Positions 16,574 to 25,846 of a DNA stretch of 64,000 bases are shown piece by piece. The translations under genes and the position numbers were made by a program. Every line of letters begins with the position of its first letter. Position 1 is the stretch's first letter. The stretch is from Saprospiraceae bacterium (GTDB lineage: Bacteria > Bacteroidota > Bacteroidia > Chitinophagales > Saprospiraceae). Below the pieces are notes generated by a model. That model was not told the origin of the DNA. It searched no databases and saw only the letters and a list, made by a program, of their open reading frames with translations. The stretch spans positions 1-64,000 of the forward strand of contig JANQSS010000042.1 of NCBI GenBank assembly GCA_028279185.1, given 5' to 3'.

Positions 16574-18439
16574 ATGCGAGCACTAATTGTTATATCATGC
16601 CTCTTGTTTATCAGCCATTGCGGAATGGCTCAGGCACCTAATGACAAACTAGCGAATCAGTACTACAGTACCGGCGAGTACGAAAAAGCAGCTGTACTGT
16701 ACAAGAAACTCTGGGAAACAGATAAGCGCCGCACCCATTACTATGATCGTTTCTTCACCTCACTCATTGAATCCGAGCAGTTTGAAGAAGCGCGTGCAAA
16801 TATTTCGAAGCGCATAAAATCAGAACCGGCGAATGCTGCATTGCACGTTAAGCGCGCTTCGATATACGTGGCCGAAGGGTATCCGGAAAAAGCAGAAGAA
16901 GCTTATCGAGAGGCCATCGAAAAACTACCTGCAAATGCAGCAAGTATAAGCCGATTGGGACAGGCTTTTCAGGGTTTACGCAATTATGACTTAGCCATCG
17001 AAGCTTATGAAAAAGGTGGCCGCCTTATGAATGACACGTTACGCTTTGCTAACCAACTTCGTGCACTATCGCAGTACAACAATGATAAAAAGCGCATGGT
17101 GAAATATAGCCTGCTTTCATTGGCACAAAATGCGCGCAACGCACCTAGCATTAAGGCGCAACTTCAACGCGCATTGCAACCGGAAGACCACGAAGACTTG
17201 CAGTCGAAATTGTACATATATATTCAGCAATTCCCTGATGACATCGTCTACCCTGAGTTGTTAGAGTGGTCGTTCATCCAACAAAAAGATTTTCCTTCTG
17301 CGTTACGGCAGGCCCGTGCTTTGGATAGACGCCTAGATGAAAACGGACAACGCGTTTTTCAAATCGGGCAGATGGCCTCAAATCATAAAGAATACGCAAC
17401 CGCGGTTGACGCCTATGATTACATTATTCGTAAAAAGTCTAAAAACAACGCATTTTATCTGTCGGCAAAATCGGAGCTATTAAAAACAAAGAAGAATCAG
17501 ATACTTTCAGGTCAAGTCGATGGTGTTTCTCTTGATTCACTGGAAGCGGAATATTATTCTTTTTTGGATTCATATGGCCGAACATCGAGCACGGCTTACG
17601 TAGTACTGGACTTGGCTCGATTTCAAAACCGCTATTTAAAAAATAACGAAAAGGCAATAAAGACATTAACCGAGTTGACGGAAATGCCTGGTGTTAATAA
17701 ACAAGTGTTAGCGAATGCTAAACTGGAATTGGGAGACCTATACCTATTAAAAGGTGATCGTTGGGAAGCCACGCTTTTGTATTCACAAGTTGATAAAGAT
17801 TTTCCTGAAGAACAATTAGGTGAAGAGGCACGATACCGCAATGCATTATTGTCGTACTATGTTGGAGACTTTGAATGGGCACAGGAGCAATTTGATATAT
17901 TAAAAGCATCGACAACAAAACTTATTTCAAATGATGCGATCGATCGTTCCGTATTTATAATGGACAATTTAGGGCTTGACACAACCGCTCACCCGTTGAT
18001 GATGTATGCTGATTCAGAGTTGAAAATATTTCAGCGGAGATATGATGAGGCATTTGAGCAATTGACCATATTAAATAATTTATACGACGGGCATGGTCTC
18101 GAAGATGATGTCCTTTATTTGCGCGCAAATGCTTACGTTGAATTAGAAAAATATAACGATGCAGCTGATTTATATGCGCGCATTGCAAGTGAATTTCCAG
18201 ATGATATTCGGGCGGATAATTCTATCTATGCATTGGCCGAATTGTATGAAAATCAACTTAACGACTTAAATGCAGCGGCAAACTTGTATGAAAAACTTTT
18301 CATCGATTACAAGGATAGCACCTTTGCCATAGATGCACGAAAAAGATATCGCCAACTTATTAAAGTAATTCCTCCGGCAGAGCGCAAAGAAACCATGTCC
18401 CCTGAAGATTTATTCCTGCGTGGGATAACACCGAATTAA
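16574..18439 (+). CDS. Secreted tetratricopeptide repeat protein
   Basis: A 621-aa protein with a signal peptide (MRALIVISCLLFISHCGMAQA) and TPR units over nearly its whole length (for example SEPANAALHVKRASIYVAEG, GYPEKAEEAYREAIEK, EKYNDAADLYARIASEFPDD and LNAAANLYEKLF). Late repeats resemble the tol-pal-associated YbgF/BamD type. A periplasmic scaffold role is likely. A GTG 57 nt upstream is in frame, but the ATG at 16574 places the signal peptide at the very N-terminus and is preferred. No catalytic domain. Confidence 0.78.
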   Translation: MRALIVISCLLFISHCGMAQAPNDKLANQYYSTGEYEKAAVLYKKLWETDKRRTHYYDRFFTSLIESEQFEEARANISKRIKSEPANAALHVKRASIYVAEGYPEKAEEAYREAIEKLPANAASISRLGQAFQGLRNYDLAIEAYEKGGRLMNDTLRFANQLRALSQYNNDKKRMVKYSLLSLAQNARNAPSIKAQLQRALQPEDHEDLQSKLYIYIQQFPDDIVYPELLEWSFIQQKDFPSALRQARALDRRLDENGQRVFQIGQMASNHKEYATAVDAYDYIIRKKSKNNAFYLSAKSELLKTKKNQILSGQVDGVSLDSLEAEYYSFLDSYGRTSSTAYVVLDLARFQNRYLKNNEKAIKTLTELTEMPGVNKQVLANAKLELGDLYLLKGDRWEATLLYSQVDKDFPEEQLGEEARYRNALLSYYVGDFEWAQEQFDILKASTTKLISNDAIDRSVFIMDNLGLDTTAHPLMMYADSELKIFQRRYDEAFEQLTILNNLYDGHGLEDDVLYLRANAYVELEKYNDAADLYARIASEFPDDIRADNSIYALAELYENQLNDLNAAANLYEKLFIDYKDSTFAIDARKRYRQLIKVIPPAERKETMSPEDLFLRGITPN

Positions 18440-18546
18440 GTTTGATCGTGCTAGATTAGTCGGAACTTTTATTATTGGTTACATATTGTGAAATCCGAGT
18501 TTTAACGTTAGCAGGATTTATCAAATCCGTTTTCAGTCGACTTCTG

Positions 18547-18554
18547 TATCTTTA
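18547..18554 (+). promoter_or_regulatory. Possible Bacteroidota -7 box (TATCTTTA)
   Basis: Matches TAnnTTTG in seven of eight positions, 28 nt before the ATG of the four-helix membrane protein. No clear -33 TTG. Confidence 0.4.
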
Positions 18555-18581
18555 TACACATCAACAAAACAAAACGAAATC

Positions 18582-19001
18582 ATGAATCCTGCTGTTCGAA
18601 ATATATTGGCCATAATCGCTGGAGTCATTGTAGGCTCGGTCGTTAACATAGGTATTCTTAAACTGAGTCCGCATGTCGTAGCACTTCCAAATGGAATTGA
18701 CCCTATGGACGTCGAAAACTTAAAGGCAAACATTCATCTTTTTGAGGCGAAACACTTCCTTATGCCTTTTTTGGCCCATGCAATCGGAACATTGGCCGGG
18801 GCCTATATGGCGGCCCGATTTGCCACAGGGAATAAAATGCGTGCGGCTATTATCGTTGGAATAATATTCTTAATTGGAGGGTTTATGACGGCTATGGACT
18901 TAGGGACACCTATGTGGATGAACATTGTAGATATTGTGGCGGCTTACATCCCTATGGCCTATTTGGGTGGACACCTGGCCAGTCGTCAATCAGCCTCATG
19001 A
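18582..19001 (+). CDS. Four-helix integral membrane protein of unknown function
   Basis: A 139-aa protein with four hydrophobic segments (about residues 7-28, 60-80, 86-104 and 110-130), Gly-rich in the first and third. The loop IDPMDVENLKANIHLFEAKHF between helices 1 and 2 is polar. Similar small proteins occur in Bacteroidota as hypotheticals; function is unknown. It has its own likely promoter and is not overlapped by neighbours. Confidence 0.7.
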   Translation: MNPAVRNILAIIAGVIVGSVVNIGILKLSPHVVALPNGIDPMDVENLKANIHLFEAKHFLMPFLAHAIGTLAGAYMAARFATGNKMRAAIIVGIIFLIGGFMTAMDLGTPMWMNIVDIVAAYIPMAYLGGHLASRQSAS

Positions 19002-19099
19002 CTTGTCGATAGATTACATACATACTTCGTAATTAATGCTTACTTCGTTTACCGATCGGTATTTTCGAACACAGGCTATACAAATGATCGAAATGAACG

Positions 19100-19579
19100 A
19101 TGGACTTTAACTTGTACACGATATCGAAGAAGAATTTTATTTCTCGAACATACCTGGTTAAGCAAGATGAAGAATTAATATATAAGGCGCGTATATCATT
19201 TTTTAAGCGGAAGTTCGTCATATTGGATTACTATGGACATGAGGTTTTTAGAATCAAACGATATATACGATTTACAGGTCCTCGATTTGAAATATTTTAC
19301 GAAAATGAACCATACGCTCGCGTTGAGTCCAAGGGAATATTGGCGATAAAACTATTAATTGAAACGCCAGATCATACGTATCAAGTCGAAGGACATTCGT
19401 TTAGAGGAGGGTTTACAATCTATCAGGAAGGAGAGGAGGTAGCTAAATTATCACGACACACATTTTCTACAAAAAATAGAATGGGTTTAGCCATTAAATC
19501 GGGACACGATGATGAGCTTATCATAGCGCTTGCTTTCTTGGTTGAAATGGCCATTCAAGCACGGAAGTCAAAAGGCTAG
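19100..19579 (+). CDS. LURP-one/tubby-like fold protein
   Basis: A 159-aa soluble protein rich in short beta strands ending in a hydrophobic helix (ELIIALAFLVEMAIQARK). The pattern of paired strands (EELIYKARISFFKRKFVILD, GHEVFRIKRYIRFTGPRFEIF) and the terminal helix resembles the LURP-one-related / YxjI family, a phospholipid-scramblase-like barrel with a central helix. No catalytic motif. The assignment rests on pattern only. It converges on mscS, which may fit a membrane-related role, but that is speculation. Confidence 0.5.
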   Translation: MDFNLYTISKKNFISRTYLVKQDEELIYKARISFFKRKFVILDYYGHEVFRIKRYIRFTGPRFEIFYENEPYARVESKGILAIKLLIETPDHTYQVEGHSFRGGFTIYQEGEEVAKLSRHTFSTKNRMGLAIKSGHDDELIIALAFLVEMAIQARKSKG

Positions 19580-19615
19580 ATTTCGGTGGAATGGTTTTTT
19601 ATTTCTTTCGCGGGA

Positions 19616-20479
19616 TTAGTCCGACTCGGTGTCCAAATTTTCCAATGAGCGAATATCCATTGACCGATAAATGTTCAAGTCTCGTTGTGGAAACGGAATT
19701 GAAATGTTATGTTCATTAAATTTTTTGAAAATACGCTTTCGCAAGTCGCTTTTGATCTTCTCTATGAGAATAAATTCACGTGAATAAAAATAGAGTTTGA
19801 AATCTACAGAGCTTTCACCGAAACCAATAAGTTGTACGGAAGGGGAAGGTGATTTCCATATGGCGTATTGGACATTTGCACATTCGAGAAGTAACCTTTC
19901 GACCTCAGTGATGTCCTCCTCATACGAGACGCCCACATCAACATGAAATCGAGCTGGACGTTTATTATGTGTCCAATTTGTAACACTATTGCTTACCAAT
20001 ATCGAATTCGGAATAATAATTTTCACGTCATCTCGGGTAAGGACTTCTGTCGTCCGCATTCCTATACGTGTGACGTGACCAAAGAGTCCGTTTACATCTA
20101 AATCATCTCCAACACTGACGCCTCCTTCAAACAATAGAATGACGCCGGAAACAAAGTCATTGAACGTTTGCTGCAAACCAAATCCAATACCAACAAGCAA
20201 GGCACCAGACCCAAACATTAAGGCGGTGATACCAATGCCCAGGGACTTTAAAATAATAAGAAAAGCAAAAAGATAAACAAGGTATTTTAAGATCTGTATA
20301 AACGCCACCTGGCGCCCGGAGTCGACTTCTTTTTTATTAAAAAATCGTACTAGAAGGTTTTCAACAAGCCGGATGATCAATCGAGCAACAATAATCGTAG
20401 CGATGATGGCTATTACACTAAACGGTGTAATCTTCATCGAGCCGATTGTAAATAAAACTTTATTTAAGAATGATTCCAT
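19616..20479 (-). CDS. Small-conductance mechanosensitive channel (MscS family)
   Basis: A 287-aa protein with three N-terminal membrane segments. The third holds the Gly/Ala-rich pore helix (GSGALLVGIGFGLQQTFNDFVSG), followed by the beta domain (VGDDLDVNGLFGHVTRIGMRTTEV) and the C-terminal alpha/beta domain (FPQRDLNIY). The family releases solutes on hypo-osmotic shock. Length matches E. coli MscS (286 aa). Neighbours give no extra information. Confidence 0.9.
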   Translation of the reverse strand: MESFLNKVLFTIGSMKITPFSVIAIIATIIVARLIIRLVENLLVRFFNKKEVDSGRQVAFIQILKYLVYLFAFLIILKSLGIGITALMFGSGALLVGIGFGLQQTFNDFVSGVILLFEGGVSVGDDLDVNGLFGHVTRIGMRTTEVLTRDDVKIIIPNSILVSNSVTNWTHNKRPARFHVDVGVSYEEDITEVERLLLECANVQYAIWKSPSPSVQLIGFGESSVDFKLYFYSREFILIEKIKSDLRKRIFKKFNEHNISIPFPQRDLNIYRSMDIRSLENLDTESD

Positions 20480-20730
20480 TCAGGAAGAAGTTACGTACTC
20501 AAACATACTAAAACTGCTTCGAATTGGCCAGTGTAGCCGGCTTAAAATGCCGAAAATAAATTGTACCCACTACTGTGGACAGACCTAAGGCCTTGCACAA
20601 ACCGTAACGAGTTAATAGGACAATCATGTCAAATAATGGATATTCGGTGTGATTGTTAGTGATATTTAGCAAATATTATTTCCTTTTAACATCAAATGAT
20701 GTGATAAGATATCAGCCGCCAAATCAACCA

Positions 20731-21750
20731 TTAATTAGATTCAATTTTCTTAGCAAGTTCTTCAAATGCTGATTCGAAATTTTTATAACCCTTTTCACGA
20801 ACAACCTGAAGTCCTTTTTCACAATATTCTTTGGCTAATTCCATGCTGCCACTGTCTAAATAATACGTGCTAAGATTGTAGTAACTGCGACCGAGTACGA
20901 TTCCATGATTTAATTCTTCCGCAATGAGTTCAGCCTTGTCATAATAGGTTTTGGCTAGAGACTTGTTGTCTTGTTCAAAATGAAATTGACCGAGATTGCA
21001 AAGGCCATGAGCCTCAGAATAATTGCGGTTTTCTTGCTTAGCCAGTTGATATGATCTTGTATAATGATAAAGCGCTGAATCAATTTCACCTGCACGCTCG
21101 AGTATCGACGCCTTGTGCGTGTCATTACGTATTATGCCGGCGGTGTCTTGAGCTGTTAGTGCGAGAGCAAGTCCACGTTCGAATTGTTTCATGCCATTTT
21201 CCAAGTCACCTTGAATTTGCATAATTGTTCCGAGGCGATAGAGCGTTTTTGACAACAGCCCCGCATTTTCTTGCTCAGTTATATTTACTAATGAAGAATC
21301 AAGGAAGGCGCGTGAACGTGCTAAAGTATTTTCTTCTTTAAAATAGTTCCATTTTAAATAGTAAAGGTCACCTAAGCCATAATAAGCAGCACTTCTCAAC
21401 TCAGGATGATTGGCAACATCTTTATGGTTGACAACATAATTAAAATCGGACTCTGCAGAGATATAATTCTCAGAAAAGCGATAACTATTTCCGCGTAATG
21501 TACGTAGGTAAAGTATATCTGGCGACTTCAATCCCTCTTGATCCAGTTGAACATTAATCAAACGTATTGCTTCTGACCAGTTTCCATGTGTAAACAGCGT
21601 TTCTATTATTGGTTTATATGAGCTTACATTATTTTTTACCGCTACTGTTGTACAGGAGCAAAATGTAATAGCTACTGTAACAATTACCACGAAGGGAAGA
21701 AATAACTGCTTGACACTGGATAGCAATAAGATATTTGGTAATTTATTCAT
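20731..21750 (-). CDS. TPR lipoprotein or membrane-anchored TPR protein
   Basis: A 339-aa protein. A hydrophobic N-terminus ends in FCSCTT, a possible but non-ideal lipobox. At least six TPR-like helix pairs follow (for example YIPNFNY-type hairpins around PELRSAAYYGLGDLYY, AGLLSKTLYRLGTIMQIQG and LGRSYYNLSTYYLDSG). No enzyme or DNA-binding domain follows the TPRs. Probably an envelope scaffold. It is alone on this strand between mscS and the NYN gene. Confidence 0.65.
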   Translation of the reverse strand: MNKLPNILLLSSVKQLFLPFVVIVTVAITFCSCTTVAVKNNVSSYKPIIETLFTHGNWSEAIRLINVQLDQEGLKSPDILYLRTLRGNSYRFSENYISAESDFNYVVNHKDVANHPELRSAAYYGLGDLYYLKWNYFKEENTLARSRAFLDSSLVNITEQENAGLLSKTLYRLGTIMQIQGDLENGMKQFERGLALALTAQDTAGIIRNDTHKASILERAGEIDSALYHYTRSYQLAKQENRNYSEAHGLCNLGQFHFEQDNKSLAKTYYDKAELIAEELNHGIVLGRSYYNLSTYYLDSGSMELAKEYCEKGLQVVREKGYKNFESAFEELAKKIESN

Positions 21751-21938
21751 TTATTTCATCGCGTTTTGATAGTTTTTGTATTTCAGCAAATCATCATGAG
21801 CAAAACGAATTTACATCCATTCTATTTTAATCATTCGAGTCGAAAGGTAAGCGCAAAGCTAAGGAAAGAGAAATTACAATCTGTAACACAGGACGGTCTC
21901 TTCAAGTAGAATGACGATATTTGGCTTAAAATTTACAA

Positions 21939-22457
21939 ATGGAAGAATACAATGAGATAATAATCTCGCAAACCGTCGCTATATTAATCGACGGAAATAA
22001 TATTGAAATTGGCCTGCAAACATTGACGAAACAGGAAAGCGCACTACTGGATTTTGATTCATTGATTCCGAAGTTGCTCGACCATCGTGGCTTAAGCAGG
22101 TTGATCTATTTTCGAGAAGGCAAAAGCATTTCCGCTAAACTGGCAGACAGACTTTTGAATAATTACCATGGTTCGGTAGTGCCATGTCATAAAAGCGCAG
22201 ACATTCCGCTTACGATCAACGCAACGCAAATTGCGCGTAAAGTCGATACCATCGTTATCATGTCTGGTGACTCGGACTATATCGAGCTCGTTCGGCACCT
22301 AAAAGGAGAAGGTGTTCGTGTTGAGATTGCAGCATTGGAGCATGCCACTGCACAAATATTAATTGATGAAGCGGACCATTTTACACCAATAACACAGGAG
22401 GATTGCTATATTTTGCGCCCCTCTCGTGCAAAAAAAGCGAAGGGCAAAAAATCATAG
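21939..22457 (+). CDS. NYN domain protein (LabA/DUF88-like)
   Basis: A 172-aa protein with the PIN-like NYN fold. It has the first acidic site in AILIDGNNIEIG (D18, N20) and the second acidic site in VIMSGDSDYIELVRHL near residue 108, followed by a Lys-rich tail (RAKKAKGKKS). NYN proteins are predicted metal-dependent RNases. The usual third acidic region is present (EADHFTPI). It ends 4 nt from the end of the convergent LytTR gene. Confidence 0.82.
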   Translation: MEEYNEIIISQTVAILIDGNNIEIGLQTLTKQESALLDFDSLIPKLLDHRGLSRLIYFREGKSISAKLADRLLNNYHGSVVPCHKSADIPLTINATQIARKVDTIVIMSGDSDYIELVRHLKGEGVRVEIAALEHATAQILIDEADHFTPITQEDCYILRPSRAKKAKGKKS

Positions 22458-22461
22458 CACA

Positions 22462-22905
22462 TTATTGCAATAAGGTTGATATAATTAAATGTTTTTTACG
22501 CTTGGAAATAGGAATGGAAATATCTTTAAGAAAAATTTTGGGATTGTTTCCAAGTGTAAATGACTTTATATGCTGCTGGTTCACCAGAAAAGACTGGTGA
22601 CAACGAATCATTTGGGAGGAATCGAGGAGAGACTCTACATGTTTTAAGGTCTTCGTAATGAAAAGCCTTTCGCCGTTGGTTAATTGTATGTCCGTATAAT
22701 TTCCATTAGCTTCGCAAAGAACGATCGAAGAAATGGAGAGTTTCATGTAGCCACCACTCGTTTTTAGCCAAAATGGCTTGGGCGATAATAGTTCTTTTTG
22801 TTGGATCATCATGGATATCGTTTCCCTTAGTTGGATAATTTGGTCTTGAAGAGACATTTTTGGACGTGTCAAGGGAATGATATTTGAATTGGTGTTGCTG
22901 TACAT
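22462..22905 (-). CDS. LytTR DNA-binding protein without receiver domain
   Basis: A 147-aa protein. After a short helical N-terminus (about residues 18-37) it carries a LytTR domain (about residues 45-145) with IVLCEANGNYTDIQLTNGE, the MIRCHQSFLVNQQHI core and ISIPISKRKK at the end. Stand-alone LytTR proteins bind tandem ~9-bp direct repeats. There is no receiver, so phosphorylation would not control it directly. Upstream lies a 13-bp inverted repeat (23039-23093). Confidence 0.85.
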   Translation of the reverse strand: MYSNTNSNIIPLTRPKMSLQDQIIQLRETISMMIQQKELLSPKPFWLKTSGGYMKLSISSIVLCEANGNYTDIQLTNGERLFITKTLKHVESLLDSSQMIRCHQSFLVNQQHIKSFTLGNNPKIFLKDISIPISKRKKHLIISTLLQ

Positions 22906-23038
22906 AATTTATCTTATTATACTGATACATATCTGGCCCTTCAATCATCCGCGTGAATGTGGAACCTTTACATCTATGTCGTTTTGTAAGCTGATTTCGT
23001 TACCCTGTCGATTAAATAATTCAATTATCAACGTGGCG

Positions 23039-23093
23039 GACTGCTGATTTATCAGGCTGCTCACCTAGTGAACAACCCGGTAAATCAGCAGTC
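23039..23093. repeat. 13-bp perfect inverted repeat with 29-nt loop
   Basis: GACTGCTGATTTA and TAAATCAGCAGTC lie between the divergent LytTR and hydrolase genes. There is no U tract on either side, so it is not a standard terminator. A second small dyad, TCACCTAGTGA, is centred in the loop. It could be an operator or an RNA hairpin. Confidence 0.75.
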
Positions 23094-23171
23094 TCGATAT
23101 TCTGCTCATACTAACGGATATACTTCCTGTAGAAATTCATTACCTTAATAGAACATTCTAATTGTACTATT

Positions 23172-24209
23172 ATGCGAAAGCTTCTTTTTATTCTTGTATT
23201 GATAATGATGGGCACTGCCTGCAAGCAAAATCTTGAACCTAAAAAAGATGGCTGCGCATACCTGGAGTTTGAGAACCCGGCCGATAGGGCAACTGGGGGA
23301 ATACGAATGATTCCAATCAAGACACCCGTTGGCGAGTTCAATGTATGGACAAAGCGAGTTGGAAATAATCCAACCAAGAAGGTGCTTTTGTTGCATGGAG
23401 GTCCGGGGGCTACACATGAACTTTATGAATGTTTTGATGGATACCTGCCACAAGAAGGGATTGAATACATTTACTATGATCAACTTGGTTCGCATTATAG
23501 CGATCAGCCGACAGACACATCATTATGGACCAATGATCGATTTGTAGAAGAGGTAGAACAAGTTCGCATTGCACTGGGCTTGGATAACTCAAATTTTTAT
23601 TTACTCGGCCAATCGTGGGGCGGCATACTTGCAATTGAATACGCTCTTAAATACCAAGAACATCTAAAAGGATTAATCATTTCCAATATGGTCTCAAGCA
23701 TTCCGGTATATAACTCCTACGCGAAAGAAGTACTAGGGCCACAAATGCCTCCCGCTGTATTCAAAGAAATACTGGAAATAGAAGAAAACGCGGATTTTAC
23801 CAATCCGCGTTATATGGAGTTATTAATGAAACATCATTATGCAGAGCACATTTTACGCAAACCTGTGGAACAATGGCCTGAATCTATCCAACGATGTTTT
23901 AATAATTTTAATCACGACGTCTATGTCTACATGCAAGGACACAGCGAGTTTGGTATTACAAAGGGGGCAACATTATTTGATTGGGATCGCAGTGGTGATT
24001 TAAAAAAAATAAAAACACCAACGCTCGTCATTGCAGCTACACATGATTCAATGGACCCAAAACATAAAGAATGGATGGCTTCAGAGTTTCCAAACGGACG
24101 TTTCTTGCTTTGTGAGAATGGAAGTCACCTTGCACAATATGACGACCAAAAACGATACTTCGATGGATTAATTAATTTTATTCATCAGGTGGATCGAAAG
24201 ATAGAATAG
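23172..24209 (+). CDS. Prolyl iminopeptidase-like alpha/beta hydrolase lipoprotein (S33 family)
   Basis: A 345-aa lipoprotein (lipobox GTAC, Cys17). The alpha/beta-hydrolase core has the oxyanion block HGGPG (75-79), a DQLGSHYSD block and the nucleophile elbow GQSWGG (Ser148), with a probable catalytic His in NGSHLAQY near the end. This matches the proline iminopeptidase branch of S33, which removes N-terminal Pro or other residues from short peptides. It is followed by a small membrane protein 2 nt downstream, probably co-transcribed. Confidence 0.82.
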   Translation: MRKLLFILVLIMMGTACKQNLEPKKDGCAYLEFENPADRATGGIRMIPIKTPVGEFNVWTKRVGNNPTKKVLLLHGGPGATHELYECFDGYLPQEGIEYIYYDQLGSHYSDQPTDTSLWTNDRFVEEVEQVRIALGLDNSNFYLLGQSWGGILAIEYALKYQEHLKGLIISNMVSSIPVYNSYAKEVLGPQMPPAVFKEILEIEENADFTNPRYMELLMKHHYAEHILRKPVEQWPESIQRCFNNFNHDVYVYMQGHSEFGITKGATLFDWDRSGDLKKIKTPTLVIAATHDSMDPKHKEWMASEFPNGRFLLCENGSHLAQYDDQKRYFDGLINFIHQVDRKIE

Positions 24210-24211
24210 AA

Positions 24212-24613
24212 TTGCCTGTTGTTTTTCGACATATTCTGTGGTCTTTTATTGTGGGTTATCTTTTTTGGTACCTATTCATTGTTGTACTGACATTGAACTT
24301 CATGAGTTTTATACCCCTGGCACTTTCAGTTACTGCCGCGTTACTATTGCGTATGGGAAGTCGACACCTTGGCACACTCTTACAGGTATGGGCAATTTAC
24401 ATGTTCATTAGTTCCGGTTTAAAACTTCTTGGTGCGTATATGCAATCAAAGGGGAATATTACATATGATTGGACAACCTGGAGTTTGTATAGAAATGTTT
24501 TTTTTATAATTATGGCTCTTTTTTTTCTTTTTATATCTAAGTACTTTTATCAAACAGATAATATTGAAAATGTAGATGCAGAAAACCAAGTAAATCAAGA
24601 CAATGTCGGATAA
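24212..24613 (+). CDS. Small polytopic membrane protein
   Basis: A 133-aa protein with about four hydrophobic segments and an acidic/Gln-rich tail. It begins with TTG 2 nt after the hydrolase stop codon; the nearest in-frame ATG (24302) would remove the first membrane segment, so TTG is chosen. Not recognised. Tight spacing suggests it acts with, or is translated with, the upstream lipoprotein hydrolase. Confidence 0.55.
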   Translation: MPVVFRHILWSFIVGYLFWYLFIVVLTLNFMSFIPLALSVTAALLLRMGSRHLGTLLQVWAIYMFISSGLKLLGAYMQSKGNITYDWTTWSLYRNVFFIIMALFFLFISKYFYQTDNIENVDAENQVNQDNVG

Positions 24614-24663
24614 AAGGACAGTGAATAAAGAGGAGATAAGGTAGCTATTGAATTAATCAAAAC

Positions 24664-25176
24664 ATGGTTGTAACAACAAAACACGCGGATTTAAACCTGG
24701 CCACCCAAAAGGAAATTAACCGAATTATTGATGAAGAATTTGGAAGTATACCTATTGTTCAACAAACGGAATGGGCTGAACCTGATTGGACAATAGTTTA
24801 TTGTAAAAAAAATAAAATTGCATCTTTTTATAATATCGTCGTTCGAAAAATACAAATCGATAATAAATTGGTTTGGGCGGGAGGTGTGAACAATGTCATT
24901 ACACCTCCGGAATACCGAGGACATGGTTATGCATCTATGATGTTACGAGATACAGGACGATTCATTTTTGATGAGTTGGAATTGCAATGTGGCCTCTTGT
25001 TGTGTGCAGATGCTTTACTTCCTTTTTACAAGCGATTGAATTGGTATAAGGTTGATTGTCCGGTTTTATTCCAACAAAAAAGCGGTCAGAAGGTATGGCC
25101 AGCCAATACAATGTTGTTGTGTAATGGAGAAGCAATTAAGCCGTCGGCGATTGACCTCAAAGGGCTCCCCTGGTAA
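24664..25176 (+). CDS. GNAT family N-acetyltransferase
   Basis: A 170-aa protein. Acetyl-CoA binding motif A is visible as GGVNNVITPPEYRGHGYASMML (R/Q-x-x-G-x-G/A type, here RGHGYA) around residues 78-99, followed by a helix and the LLLCADALLPFYKRLNWYKV strand-helix typical of motif B. N-terminal part resembles aminoglycoside or Eis-like GNATs. The substrate is unknown. Confidence 0.78.
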   Translation: MVVTTKHADLNLATQKEINRIIDEEFGSIPIVQQTEWAEPDWTIVYCKKNKIASFYNIVVRKIQIDNKLVWAGGVNNVITPPEYRGHGYASMMLRDTGRFIFDELELQCGLLLCADALLPFYKRLNWYKVDCPVLFQQKSGQKVWPANTMLLCNGEAIKPSAIDLKGLPW

Positions 25177-25180
25177 TCGA

Positions 25181-25846
25181 TTATGTAGTTAATAATATTT
25201 GCTTGGCATCTTGTTTGTATTTACGGCCAATCGGAAGATTGAAGTCTTTCAATTCGACATGTGCAGATGTAATCGAGCGTACTTCTGCATTGTTTACAAT
25301 AAATGAGCGATGAATACGAGTAAAACCGCAAGGTAGAATAGTGTCTATATAGGAAATGGTCATTTTTGTACTAAATGATTTTCCGTCTATTGTGTTTAGT
25401 GTTAAATAATCCCGCTTACTTTCTATGTATTGAATAGTAGGAAAGGCCAATTTGATTCGAGACTTATTTACATTGATGACGATATGGTCAGATTCTACAG
25501 GCATGGACAGTTTGTCGACGGCCTGCTCAAAGCGCGGATATTCTATTGGTTTTAGTAAATAATCGACGACATCGAAATCATAACTTCGAACAGCGTATTG
25601 ATGATAGGCCGTGGTCAAGATGATTTGTTTTTTATCAGGCAAAGACTCCATGAATTGCATACCTGTCATTCCAGGGAGATGGATGTCAAGAAATATAACA
25701 TCTACCTCGGCGTCTTGGACATATCGAAGTGCTACGCGCGGGTCCGAGAACGTTGCTTGCAATTTGACACGCGGACTCGCTTCTATATAGTCAGCCAGTA
25801 GTCCGGCAGCCAGCACTTCATCTTCAATTATTATCGAGTTCAGCAT
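25181..25846 (-). CDS. LytTR response regulator
   Basis: A 221-aa regulator. An N-terminal receiver has acidic residues in IIIEDEVLA and the phospho-acceptor in DVIFLDIHLPGMTG (Asp near residue 54), with a conserved Lys in VDYLLKPI. A LytTR DNA-binding domain covers about residues 120-220 (IQYIESKRDYLTLNT, FTRIHRSFIVNNAEV, LPIGRKYK). It overlaps the end of the sensor kinase gene by 23 nt, so the two form one operon. Confidence 0.92.
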   Translation of the reverse strand: MLNSIIIEDEVLAAGLLADYIEASPRVKLQATFSDPRVALRYVQDAEVDVIFLDIHLPGMTGMQFMESLPDKKQIILTTAYHQYAVRSYDFDVVDYLLKPIEYPRFEQAVDKLSMPVESDHIVINVNKSRIKLAFPTIQYIESKRDYLTLNTIDGKSFSTKMTISYIDTILPCGFTRIHRSFIVNNAEVRSITSAHVELKDFNLPIGRKYKQDAKQILLTT

